Assembly: GCA_900539175.1 (NCBI GenBank)
Contig: UQAW01000013.1
Coordinates: forward strand, 5,908-69,907
Reading direction: 5' to 3'
Source of the DNA: an uncultured Lachnospiraceae bacterium
GTDB taxonomy: Bacteria; Bacillota; Clostridia; Lachnospirales; Lachnospiraceae
DNA length: 64,000 bases
This document shows, piece after piece, positions 53,604 through 61,850 of the stretch. Numbering within the stretch: the first letter of the stretch is position 1; every line of letters starts with the position of its first letter. The notes under the pieces are model-generated. The model ran no database searches and was not told the origin of the DNA. It saw only the letters and a list, made by a program, of their open reading frames with translations. The translations under genes were made by a program, and so were the position numbers.

Positions 53604-56045
53604 CTATTCCGCCAGATAAAGATTTACCTTCTGGATAAGTGTGTTTACTGCATCGTCCACAGAGCTTTCACCTTCCAGGCATTTCACAGCCTGCTCTTTT
53701 ACCGCTGACCAGATGATATCATCTGTAAGCATGGAAGTGTCCAGACTCTCTATCTGTTCTTTCAAGCGATCAAACGCAGATACTTCCGGCCAATATATAT
53801 TCAATTCGACCATTTCTCCGGTAAACATATCACTGTTAACCAGACTCATTATGATTTCTCCATTCGATTGATCCACCGTCGATGCGTCAAATGCAGTCTT
53901 ATTAATCGGAAAACCACTTCCCTGATTTAAAGACTGTACCTCCTCTCCAAGAACATAGCTTACAAACTTCTTGGCATCCTCTGCTTTACTGCTCTTGCTG
54001 TTGATTCCTAAAATTGCAGATGGGCAATACACCTTTTTTCCTGCCAACTGCATCAATCCGAAATCCAGCTTCTCCATTTTACCGTTTACGGAAAGCACCT
54101 GACAATAATCCATAATACTTCCCATACTTCCAACATTCACTTTTAAAGCTTTGCCTCCAAGCAGTTCCATCACCTCTTCGGAAATTCCTGAGAATTTAGA
54201 ACCAACAGTTCCTCCCATTCCGATAACGCTGTAACTTACAGCTGTCTGATCTTCATAATCGTAGCTGCCCGTCTTATAGATTCTCAGAAGCTGTGTATAA
54301 AACTCCCGGACCTTCTCCTCATTCAAAGTTCCGTCCTCCTTTTGTATAGCGGGGGAATAGCTCTGATAAAGTTTCTCTGCCAATGTCTCAGGAGCGTCTG
54401 ATTTCACAATTCCCGCAACCTGTGCGTCCTCTTTCCGAAGCTGTTCCACACGATCCGCAAAACACTTCAAATCGGAAACCGCATTCATCGTATCTGCATC
54501 AGCCTGAATAACGGGAATTGTGAATCTGGATGGAATCGCAAATACTTTTCCATCATCCGCATAAGTATTGGCAATATTTTCAAAACATCCATCGCCTTTC
54601 TCAAGCGCGTCCAATACATCTGACAGATCAGACAAGAGTCCTTTTTCCCGGTAGGATTGAATGGACATCCCGTCCATAATCAGGATATCCGGTCCCTTCC
54701 CTGCCATAATATCCGTGTTCAGAGTTTTCAAGGCATCTGATACGGTAACTCCATCCTCTCCGGTTATTCCGGTTTCCAGAGATACGTAATAGTCACTATT
54801 CTCTTTCTGGAACATGGAAATCGCCTGTCTCACTTCTGCGTTATCATATAAAGAATATATCTTCAATTCTTTGCTCGGCCTGCTTGGGATATCCTTAGAA
54901 TACGTATATTTTAATAACTTTACAACCTCATCCGACTGTACAGTCGCTATCAGAAATGCATTGTTTTCAAGGGGAACCATGGCCTTCCGTTCACTGTCAG
55001 GGTTCCCCAGCGAATTCATGACACCATCAATCAACAATTCCTGTACGGAACCGCCCCAAATATGCCGATACAATCCTGTGCTGTCGCAATAATACAGAGA
55101 ATTTTCCTCATCTCCTGTATGAAACAGTACCTGATCACTGCCGAAAGTAACGAAGTTCATCTCTGACAGCTTCCCTTTCAGTGCCTCAGCCAGAACCTCA
55201 TCCTGCTGTATCGGCTCACCTGTCACCGTATCGTAAAAACTGGTATTTCCGGAATAATCTGTCGCAATCAACGTTTTTCCGGCGATCCCAAAACTCTGCA
55301 CCTCACTTCCAAAATCTTGTTCGATTTCTCCTGTCTGCGGATTGATTCGAAGAATCTTTCCATTACTATCACTTCCGAATACTTTTCCATCATCCGAATA
55401 CTTCACCTTCATTAAATTATTACTCATATCCTGGATTGGCATGGAAAATGCATTCCCCTCATCACTGAAGTTCTCTTCTGAAGCACTACTATCAGATAAG
55501 GCATCCCCATCTGACAAATCTATTTCATTCGAGGCAGCTTTCTCCGAAGTCTGGTATACAAAACTTTCTCCTTCTTCTAATTCTATTTTTCCAAGATCAA
55601 GACTGACTTCCTGAATGTTTCCCTGCTCCGTCACATGATAATAATGCGTAGCAGAAGAAGCATCCAGATCATAACCGATCAAAAATCCTTCTCCTGACGG
55701 TGCTATTGCTCCCGCACTTAGCCACACCTCATTCTCATCTCCAAAGGTATCCTTCGTCAGTTCCACTGCCTTCTCCCAGGTAGTTCCCTCATCCCTGGAA
55801 TCCCAGATTTGAAAAAATCCGGATTCCTCCATTCCCAGAAGCCGGATTCTTCCATCCTCCAGTTTCCTCATATCCATCACGCCCACAATTCCTTCCGGCG
55901 TTGCAGCTTCCTCCTCCAGATATCTTCCCATGGCTTTATCCGCAGATGTTCCTTCCGATGTATCATCTTTACATCCTGCAAACCCCGTTCCTAACAAAGC
56001 TGCAGTCAGGGAAAGTCCCAGAATTTTTTTTACAATCGAATTCAT
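53604..56045 (-). CDS. Solute-binding lipoprotein with N-terminal propeller-like domain
   Basis: An unusually large binding protein of 813 residues. The signal peptide ends in the lipobox LGTGFAGC near Cys25. Residues of about 40-390 look like a beta-propeller: repeated strands such as GRIRLLGMEESGFFQIWDSR, DEGTTWEKAV, GKVFGSDSNGKILRINPQTG and GKTLIATDYSGNTSFYDT. From about residue 395 a type-1 extracellular solute-binding domain follows (LKIYSLYDNAEVRQAISMFQ, GKGPDILIMDGMS, FAIPSRFTIPVIQAD, VYCPSAILGINSKS). Ordinary sugar-binding proteins are 400-450 residues, so this is a two-domain fusion. It is the first gene of the operon and probably delivers ligand to the two permeases. Ligand unknown. 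Confidence 0.82.
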   Translation of the reverse strand: MNSIVKKILGLSLTAALLGTGFAGCKDDTSEGTSADKAMGRYLEEEAATPEGIVGVMDMRKLEDGRIRLLGMEESGFFQIWDSRDEGTTWEKAVELTKDTFGDENEVWLSAGAIAPSGEGFLIGYDLDASSATHYYHVTEQGNIQEVSLDLGKIELEEGESFVYQTSEKAASNEIDLSDGDALSDSSASEENFSDEGNAFSMPIQDMSNNLMKVKYSDDGKVFGSDSNGKILRINPQTGEIEQDFGSEVQSFGIAGKTLIATDYSGNTSFYDTVTGEPIQQDEVLAEALKGKLSEMNFVTFGSDQVLFHTGDEENSLYYCDSTGLYRHIWGGSVQELLIDGVMNSLGNPDSERKAMVPLENNAFLIATVQSDEVVKLLKYTYSKDIPSRPSKELKIYSLYDNAEVRQAISMFQKENSDYYVSLETGITGEDGVTVSDALKTLNTDIMAGKGPDILIMDGMSIQSYREKGLLSDLSDVLDALEKGDGCFENIANTYADDGKVFAIPSRFTIPVIQADADTMNAVSDLKCFADRVEQLRKEDAQVAGIVKSDAPETLAEKLYQSYSPAIQKEDGTLNEEKVREFYTQLLRIYKTGSYDYEDQTAVSYSVIGMGGTVGSKFSGISEEVMELLGGKALKVNVGSMGSIMDYCQVLSVNGKMEKLDFGLMQLAGKKVYCPSAILGINSKSSKAEDAKKFVSYVLGEEVQSLNQGSGFPINKTAFDASTVDQSNGEIIMSLVNSDMFTGEMVELNIYWPEVSAFDRLKEQIESLDTSMLTDDIIWSAVKEQAVKCLEGESSVDDAVNTLIQKVNLYLAE

Positions 56046-56146
56046 TGATTTCCTCCTCTTTGTTTTTATCTCGATGATTGCAAATCTCTTGGTGAGTTAG
56101 TTTTTAGCTTTGTGATCACCTGATTTTTTATAGCATAGCATCAGTT

Positions 56147-56232
56147 CCTCTAAATTTTCTCTAAACCTCAAAAAACACAAAATCTTCACATAAGGACACT
56201 TTTTCCAGGTAATTTTAGAGAAACTTTAGAGG
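56147..56232. promoter_or_regulatory. Divergent control region with duplicated TTTAGAG boxes
   Basis: On the plus strand TTTAGAGAAACTTTAGAGG (56214-56232) faces the two-component genes. On the minus strand TTTAGAGAAAATTTAGAGG (56147-56165) faces the binding-protein operon. Each consists of two TTTAGAG half-sites 11 bases apart, the layout bound by OmpR-type dimers. They occupy the -35 position, with TAAAAT or TATAAA-like -10 sequences downstream. The adjacent regulator probably activates both directions. Confidence 0.7.
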
Positions 56233-56369
56233 TATTTATGATAAAATGATATCGGATTTAAAAAACAGCCCGAATTTTGGGCAAATCCTACGCAAAGCAG
56301 AGCGTGCAGATTGCGGGAATGAGTTTTCAGACACGCTCCAGACAAATTACTCTGAAAGGAATTACCGAC

Positions 56370-57050
56370 ATGCGTATATTACTGATAGAAGATAACATAG
56401 AACTTTGCACCTCTCTCTCCTACCAATTAAAAGCGGAAGGTTTTGAGCTGGACATCTGTCATAATGGTGAGGATGGTCTTCATTTTATAAAAGAAGAGGC
56501 TCACGATCTGATTCTTCTGGATCGTATGCTTCCCCGGATGGATGGTATTACTGTTCTTCGCAGCACACGCCGTCTGAACATTTCCACTCCGATTATCTTA
56601 ATCACAGCCCTGGGAGAACTTCAGGATAGAATTATTGGACTGGACTGCGGAGCCGATGATTATATTGTGAAGCCTTTTGCATTTGAAGAATTGACGGCAC
56701 GAATCCGCTGCATCTTCCGCCGGCCTCAGAAGTGGAAAAACAGCCAGCTTTTACATTTTGGAGATATCTCTTACGACACGGCTCTCCGGGAATTGACCTG
56801 CGGCCCGAAGGTCTGTTCTCTTTCCAAACGGGAGGGGGAACTTTTGGGACTATTTTTGAGAAATGGAGGACAGACCCTGCCCCGGCTTACGATACTTTCC
56901 CGCGTATGGGGACCAGATGCAGGGGTGGAAGAAGGCAATCTGGATAATTATATCCACTTTCTGCGCCGGCGTCTGACAAGTGCAGGAAGCCGTCTCTGTC
57001 TGAAAACGATCCGTGGAGTAGGCTACTGCCTGGAGGATACGAATGTTTAA
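56370..57050 (+). CDS. OmpR-family response regulator
   Basis: A 226-residue regulator. Receiver domain MRILLIEDNIELCTSLSYQL with the phosphoacceptor in ILLDRMLPRMDG near 51 and the Lys in DYIVKPFAFEE near 101. Winged-helix domain ends NLDNYIHFLRRRLTSAGSRL and TIRGVGYCLED. I choose the ATG at 56370, preceded by AAGGAA; the open frame to 56277 lacks similarity. It overlaps the sensor kinase gene by 8 bp. It is divergent from the binding-protein operon and shares TTTAGAG boxes with it. Confidence 0.92.
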   Translation: MRILLIEDNIELCTSLSYQLKAEGFELDICHNGEDGLHFIKEEAHDLILLDRMLPRMDGITVLRSTRRLNISTPIILITALGELQDRIIGLDCGADDYIVKPFAFEELTARIRCIFRRPQKWKNSQLLHFGDISYDTALRELTCGPKVCSLSKREGELLGLFLRNGGQTLPRLTILSRVWGPDAGVEEGNLDNYIHFLRRRLTSAGSRLCLKTIRGVGYCLEDTNV

Positions 57051-58338
57051 GAAACTACATCTACAGATGACTTTTTTCTGTACTCTGGTGACTGGTCTGA
57101 TTCTGGTGATTCTTTCCTGTGTCTGCCTGTATATCTCAGAAAACGGAAACGCCCGAAACAGTTATTCTTCTTTTCAGAATAATATCAATTCCCTACTAAG
57201 TCATCTGGAAAATCAAACCACGATTTCCCATCACTGGATTCATCAGATGGAAGCCGGATATCATATAACTATCAGTATCCACGACAACGGTCAGCCCCTT
57301 TATTTTGATGTCTTGAATCAGGACCTGAATTTAAAAAAAATACAGGAACAGGCTGTGGATACTGCACAGACACAACATGGAATTGCTCTTTCTGAAACAG
57401 ATACCGGAAATCTGCTGTTACAACACGCAGAATTCCCTTTACAGGGCCTGGACGGCAAAGACTATTATGCTTCTGCTGCTCTGCTGCCAGGCGAACATAG
57501 TGTGTTGTCCGTTGTTGCTTTATACTGTCTGGACAGGGAACAGCTGAATATCCTGCAGCAACGTCTTCTCTTTCTGGTGATTGACATTATCGCTATTTTA
57601 CTTTTGACCGTCTTTTCCTGGTTCTTTACTGCCCGAATGATACAGCCCATCCGTGAAAGCAAAGAAAAACAGATGCAATTTATCGCCTCTGCTTCCCACG
57701 AACTTCGTTCTCCCCTTACCGTGATGCTGACCAGTCTTTCTGCCATGAAAATTGCAGATAAAAAAGATGCACAAATGTTTTTTGATATCATTCAATCAGA
57801 AGGTGAACACATGACCAGACTGATTGGAGACATGCTCTCTCTCGCTAATGCGGACAATGATTCCTGGAGCATTCATCCAAAACAGACGGAACTGGATACC
57901 CTGCTTTTACAGACATATGAAAAATATGAAACCATCGCAAACCAAAAGGGGCTGACGCTTTCTATCGAGCTGCCAGATCTGGAAGTTCCTCCCTGTAGAT
58001 GCGATGGGGAACGTATCGCTCAGGTACTCTCCATCCTTCTGGATAACGCTTTCAGCTATACCCCCTGCGGCGGCAGTGTACGGCTTTCCCTGTCTGCGGA
58101 AAGAAACTACTTTCAACTCCTTGTAGCCGACAACGGTCCCGGAATTCCTGCCGAGCTAAAGCCACTTGTTTTCGAACGCTTCTACCGGGCCGATACTTCT
58201 CATGAGGATAAAACACATTTTGGTCTGGGACTTTGTATTGCACACGAAATCATAAAGCTTCACAAAGGTAAGATTTGGATTGAAGACACTTTGGGCGGCG
58301 GGGCAACTTTCCTGATCCGTCTGCCGCTTTCTTGTTAA
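57043..58338 (+). CDS. Sensor histidine kinase
   Basis: A 431-residue membrane kinase: first membrane segment LVTGLILVILSCVCLYI, an extracytoplasmic region of about 130 residues, second membrane segment LLFLVIDIIAILLLTVFSWFF. The phosphoacceptor helix is FIASASHELRSPLTVM near 220, and the ATPase motifs are LLDNAFSY, DNGPGIPAE and FGLGLCIAHEI. No HAMP or PAS domain is clear; the sensor region may instead receive the signal from the binding lipoprotein of the divergent operon. GGAGGA sits before the ATG. Confidence 0.92.
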   Translation: MFKKLHLQMTFFCTLVTGLILVILSCVCLYISENGNARNSYSSFQNNINSLLSHLENQTTISHHWIHQMEAGYHITISIHDNGQPLYFDVLNQDLNLKKIQEQAVDTAQTQHGIALSETDTGNLLLQHAEFPLQGLDGKDYYASAALLPGEHSVLSVVALYCLDREQLNILQQRLLFLVIDIIAILLLTVFSWFFTARMIQPIRESKEKQMQFIASASHELRSPLTVMLTSLSAMKIADKKDAQMFFDIIQSEGEHMTRLIGDMLSLANADNDSWSIHPKQTELDTLLLQTYEKYETIANQKGLTLSIELPDLEVPPCRCDGERIAQVLSILLDNAFSYTPCGGSVRLSLSAERNYFQLLVADNGPGIPAELKPLVFERFYRADTSHEDKTHFGLGLCIAHEIIKLHKGKIWIEDTLGGGATFLIRLPLSC

Positions 58339-58349
58339 ATTCTACCATG

Positions 58350-58389
58350 GTAAACGGAGATGTCTGCTGACGCAGACATCTCCGTTTAC
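58350..58389. terminator. Convergent terminator, kinase / MATE
   Basis: A perfect 18-bp stem, GTAAACGGAGATGTCTGC with GCAGACATCTCCGTTTAC around TGAC. The right side overlaps the stop codon of the MATE gene. It serves both converging transcripts; the T-rich tract is short. Confidence 0.8.
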
Positions 58390-59771
58390 TCTTCTAATAC
58401 AACAATCTTATTTTTGTTAATTCTCCCCATAAAAACACTGGCTATCATAACAGACACAAACTCAGCAATCGGGAATGTAATCCATATCAGCCAGGTCCAA
58501 CTTGCGGACTGTCTTGCAATAAGTGAAAATCCCCAGGCAACCGGCAGCACGAAGAGGAATTGTCTGCAGACCGAGATTACCAGAGATTGTATACCGCTGT
58601 CCAAAGCTTGAAAGATCCCCTGATATGCAATATTAGCGCCTGCAAATAAAAAGCTGATGGATACGACTCTCATTGCGCTGATACACAAACTCTGTGTCTC
58701 CCCCGAAAGCCCGAATATTGCTGACAAGGGTTTGGCAAAAAGCTCTAACATCAGCAACCCAATCACCATGATAACAAGTGTGTACCCCATTCCATACTTG
58801 ATACCATCCTTAACCCTCGACTTACTTCTCATTCCATGGTTAAAAGAAACAATTGGTGTGATGGCATCCCTCAGTCCGAATGCGGCAAAAAGAATAAACT
58901 GCTGGATTTTATAATACAGACCATAAGCAGTCACAACGGTTTCATCAATTGTTCCAAAAATAATATTGAGCCCATATGTCATCACAGACATGAGCGCCTG
59001 TGCGATAATGGCGGGCAATCCAATGGCATAGATTTCCCCGATAATCTTTGCTGATGGTTTCCCATATTTCATCTTATTGGAAATCTCTTTATTATATTTT
59101 AAATGAAACAAAAGCGCCAGAAGAAAAGAAGCAATCTGTCCGATCACAGTTGCATAAGCAGCACCCTTTACTCCCCACTTCGGAAAACCCAAATACCCGT
59201 AAATCAAAATCGGATCTAAAATTATATTGATTACGGCACCCGTCACCTGCGCAATCGTGGAATACAGCGAACGTCCTGTTGCCTGTAAAAGCTTTTCATA
59301 GATAGAAAAGAACACAATTCCGAAAGAAGCAATGCAACATATCTTTAAATAATCGACCGCCATTTCCAAAATCATTTGGTTCGATGTCTGAGAATCTATG
59401 TAGACATGCACCCCAAAGATTCCAAACAGCAGAAATGCAATATAAATGATAATTGCTAAAAACACTGCATTTCCGGCAGTCCTGCTTGCCTTTTCCTTAT
59501 TTCCCTGTCCAAGACTTTTTGCCAATAAGGCATTTGCGCCGACTCCTGTACCAATCCCAATGGCAACCATCAACATCTGAACCGGAAATGCCAATGTCAG
59601 CGCATTCAAAGCCGACTCTCCTGTTCCTTCCATGTTAGAGACAAATGCGCTGTCAACGATATTATATACCGCCTGCAATACCATAGATAAAATCATCGGT
59701 ATTCCCATAGACAACATCAGTCGATTCACCGGCATTGTCCCCATCTTGTTTTTTGATTCTTTTTCGTTCAT
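58386..59771 (-). CDS. MATE-family efflux transporter
   Basis: Cation-coupled multidrug or metabolite exporter of 461 residues with twelve predicted membrane segments. It begins MPVNRLMLSMGIPMILSMVL and contains VGANALLAKSLGQGNKEKASR, DPILIYGYLGFPKWGVKGAA and the second-half GLRDAITPIVSFNHGM, typical of MATE proteins in the DinF/NorM range. The gene has a strong AGGAGG site. A terminator lies 30 bases upstream, so it has its own start or depends on read-through from cca. Substrate unknown. Confidence 0.9.
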   Translation of the reverse strand: MNEKESKNKMGTMPVNRLMLSMGIPMILSMVLQAVYNIVDSAFVSNMEGTGESALNALTLAFPVQMLMVAIGIGTGVGANALLAKSLGQGNKEKASRTAGNAVFLAIIIYIAFLLFGIFGVHVYIDSQTSNQMILEMAVDYLKICCIASFGIVFFSIYEKLLQATGRSLYSTIAQVTGAVINIILDPILIYGYLGFPKWGVKGAAYATVIGQIASFLLALLFHLKYNKEISNKMKYGKPSAKIIGEIYAIGLPAIIAQALMSVMTYGLNIIFGTIDETVVTAYGLYYKIQQFILFAAFGLRDAITPIVSFNHGMRSKSRVKDGIKYGMGYTLVIMVIGLLMLELFAKPLSAIFGLSGETQSLCISAMRVVSISFLFAGANIAYQGIFQALDSGIQSLVISVCRQFLFVLPVAWGFSLIARQSASWTWLIWITFPIAEFVSVMIASVFMGRINKNKIVVLEE

Positions 59772-59796
59772 AACGACCTCCTGTTAATAGATGGAA

Positions 59797-59833
59797 TAAA
59801 AAAAAGCGCAAACCCTAATCTGGATTTACGCTC
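59797..59833 (-). terminator. Terminator between cca and the MATE gene
   Basis: On the minus strand GAGCGTAAATCC pairs with GGGTTTGCGC (mostly matched) around AGATTA, followed by a long T run. It ends the cca transcript 90 bases after its stop, or acts as an attenuator for the MATE gene. Confidence 0.75.
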
Positions 59834-59925
59834 CTGGCCACTCGACATATCGTATGTTAACAGATTTCTCGCTTAAAAGTCAACTATTTTTTCTTCCTAA
59901 CTTTAACTTTTTTATCATAATGCCG

Positions 59926-61266
59926 TCAAATTTTATCTTCAATGATCGTTTTCACATATTCCAGAAGATAATCCTGACGGTTTCTTTCCGGATCTTCAAG
60001 CACCTGTTCAAGGGCCTGATTTAAAACTTCCCCGATTCCGGGACCTGGGCGCATCCCCAGTGCAATCAGATCCTGACCGGTAATTTCCAGACTTTTCAGA
60101 GAAATGCATTGATTTTCCTCTATGATTTGTTGAAAACAGGATTCAACCTCCTTGATTCTCTGAAGTTTTTCCTTGCGGCAATAACCACTCTGAGCCATCG
60201 TATCTGCATATTGTATCAAAAGAAGTTTCTCAAAAAGATCGGGACCGATTTTATTCAACACCTTCCGCACCGTCTTCATCTCAGGCGCCATACGGCAGTC
60301 ATGCCATTTGATCAAATTTGTAACCTGATAAATCGTGTCATTATCAAATTTCAGACGCCTTAGAATATCACGGGCCATCTCCATCCCTTCCACAGCATGC
60401 CCTTTAAAGTGATCAATCCCATCCTCATCGGTAGTACGGCAGTTTGGTTTCCCAATATCATGAAGAAGCATCGTAAACCGAAGTACCTTATCCGCCGGAA
60501 TATATTTGAGACTTTCCAGCGTATGTCTTCCTACTGTATAACAGTGATGAGGGTTATTCTGGGATGTCTCAATCATCGGATCAAACTCCGGCAATATAAC
60601 CTTTGTTATTCCCGTCTCATAAAGATGCTGTATATATTCCGGACGTTCCGATAGTAAAAGTTTTGTAAGTTCCGCTGCAATCCGCTCTGCACTGATTTTC
60701 TCAAGGGTCTGCGCAAGTTTGCAGATTGCATCATAGGTATCCTGCTCGATCCCAAATCCAAGCTGAGCGGAAAACCGAAGGGCCCGCAGAATCCGAAGGG
60801 CGTCCTCCCCAAATCTTTCTTCTGCATTTCCCACACACCGGATGCACCCCCGCTGAATATCATCTACTCCACCGTATAAATCTATCAATCCGCTCTTATC
60901 ATTGTAGGCCATCGCATTAATCGTAAAATCTCTGCGCTTCAGATCCTCTTCCAAAGATGCTGTGAATGTCACATCCTTCGGATGTCTGCCGTCCTCATAA
61001 TCACCATCGATGCGATAAGTTGTCACTTCATGAGCATGGTTTCCAAGAAGAACCGTCACAGTCCCATGCTGAAGTCCGGTATCCACGGTGCGTCCAAATA
61101 CCGCTTTCACCTCCCAGGGTGTAGCAGAGGTCGTGATATCCCAGTCATCCGGATCCCGTCCCAGGATAGAATCCCTGACACAGCCTCCTACCGCATATGC
61201 TTCATATCCGTTCGCCTGTAGACTGTCTATAATGATATCTACACTTGCTGGCATTTTCAGTTTCAA
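59926..61266 (-). CDS. cca: CCA tRNA nucleotidyltransferase
   Basis: Adds or repairs the 3' CCA of tRNAs, needed here since neither tRNA in the window encodes CCA. The 446-residue product has the nucleotidyltransferase signature AVGGCVRDSILGRDPDDWDITT near residues 25-46 with the two catalytic Asps. The RRDFTINAMAYND motif and an HD domain (LRFTMLLHDIGKP) follow. It is the longer Firmicutes form with HD. GGAGG lies eight bases before the TTG at 61264-61266; an earlier TTG eight codons upstream overlaps that site. Confidence 0.92.
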   Translation of the reverse strand: MKLKMPASVDIIIDSLQANGYEAYAVGGCVRDSILGRDPDDWDITTSATPWEVKAVFGRTVDTGLQHGTVTVLLGNHAHEVTTYRIDGDYEDGRHPKDVTFTASLEEDLKRRDFTINAMAYNDKSGLIDLYGGVDDIQRGCIRCVGNAEERFGEDALRILRALRFSAQLGFGIEQDTYDAICKLAQTLEKISAERIAAELTKLLLSERPEYIQHLYETGITKVILPEFDPMIETSQNNPHHCYTVGRHTLESLKYIPADKVLRFTMLLHDIGKPNCRTTDEDGIDHFKGHAVEGMEMARDILRRLKFDNDTIYQVTNLIKWHDCRMAPEMKTVRKVLNKIGPDLFEKLLLIQYADTMAQSGYCRKEKLQRIKEVESCFQQIIEENQCISLKSLEITGQDLIALGMRPGPGIGEVLNQALEQVLEDPERNRQDYLLEYVKTIIEDKI

Positions 61267-61511
61267 TATAATTTCCTCCAATAATTCCAAATAAGATCAG
61301 CAACACAGCATCTCTGTCATAAAGATTCCTTTTACTCTGAGATCTTATCCAATAAAAGAATTCCTTTTTTTACTCTTTTTACTATTTTAACCTATTTTAC
61401 CCAATTTTTCAAATCTTTATATTTTAAAATGAATAAAAGTGCCAGACACGCTCACGCCTGCATGATATCTGTCCGTTATCTGAATAAAAAAGTAACATTT
61501 TTACTCTTATC
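61267..61511. other. Intergenic region between cca and the proS promoter
   Basis: AT-rich, with T-tracts around 61366-61400. It must hold the divergent cca promoter, but I cannot single one out. No gene or repeat is seen. Confidence 0.4.
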
Positions 61512-61540
61512 TTGACAAAAGACTGCGGATATCATAAAAT
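61512..61540 (+). promoter_or_regulatory. proS promoter
   Basis: TTGACA (61512-61517), 17 bases, TAAAAT (61535-61540), just upstream of the T-box leader. Confidence 0.8.
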
Positions 61541-61559
61541 GAAAAAAATATAAAAATTG

Positions 61560-61821
61560 GCGTTGAAGAGGGTTAGTACATACACGACAATCCAAAGAGA
61601 GGGGATCAATCGGTGAAAGATTCCTGTGCGGACTGTATGGAACCTGCCTCGGAGTTGTCTGCGAAAGCAGAACGTATTGCTGCGTTAAGGCAAAAGAGAG
61701 AGTCATTGACAGACTTCTGACTTCCGGAAAATCCGGAGCATTCTTGTTTTCATGGCTAATCAGGGTGGTACCACCGAAAGAACTGCTATCGGTCCCTTTT
61801 ACGGGATGCGGTAGCTTTTTT
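61560..61821 (+). promoter_or_regulatory. T-box leader of proS, proline specific
   Basis: tRNA-sensing leader. The stem I region includes the AGAGAGGGGA motif near 61597 and the candidate specifier CCT in GGAACCTGCC (about 61639-61648), which would pair with tRNA-Pro. The conserved T-box AGGGTGGTACCACCG is at 61762-61776. It is followed by the terminator GCTATCGGTCCC / GGGATGCGGTAGC and a T run (61785-61821). Uncharged tRNA-Pro would stabilise the antiterminator and allow proS expression. Confidence 0.92.
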
Positions 61822-61850
61822 ATTTCATTTTATGTAAAAGGAGATATGAT

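Noticed and set aside
59797..59833. Possible riboswitch before the MATE gene
   Set aside because: Only a single terminator hairpin is visible; no guanidine, purine or other aptamer core could be recognised.
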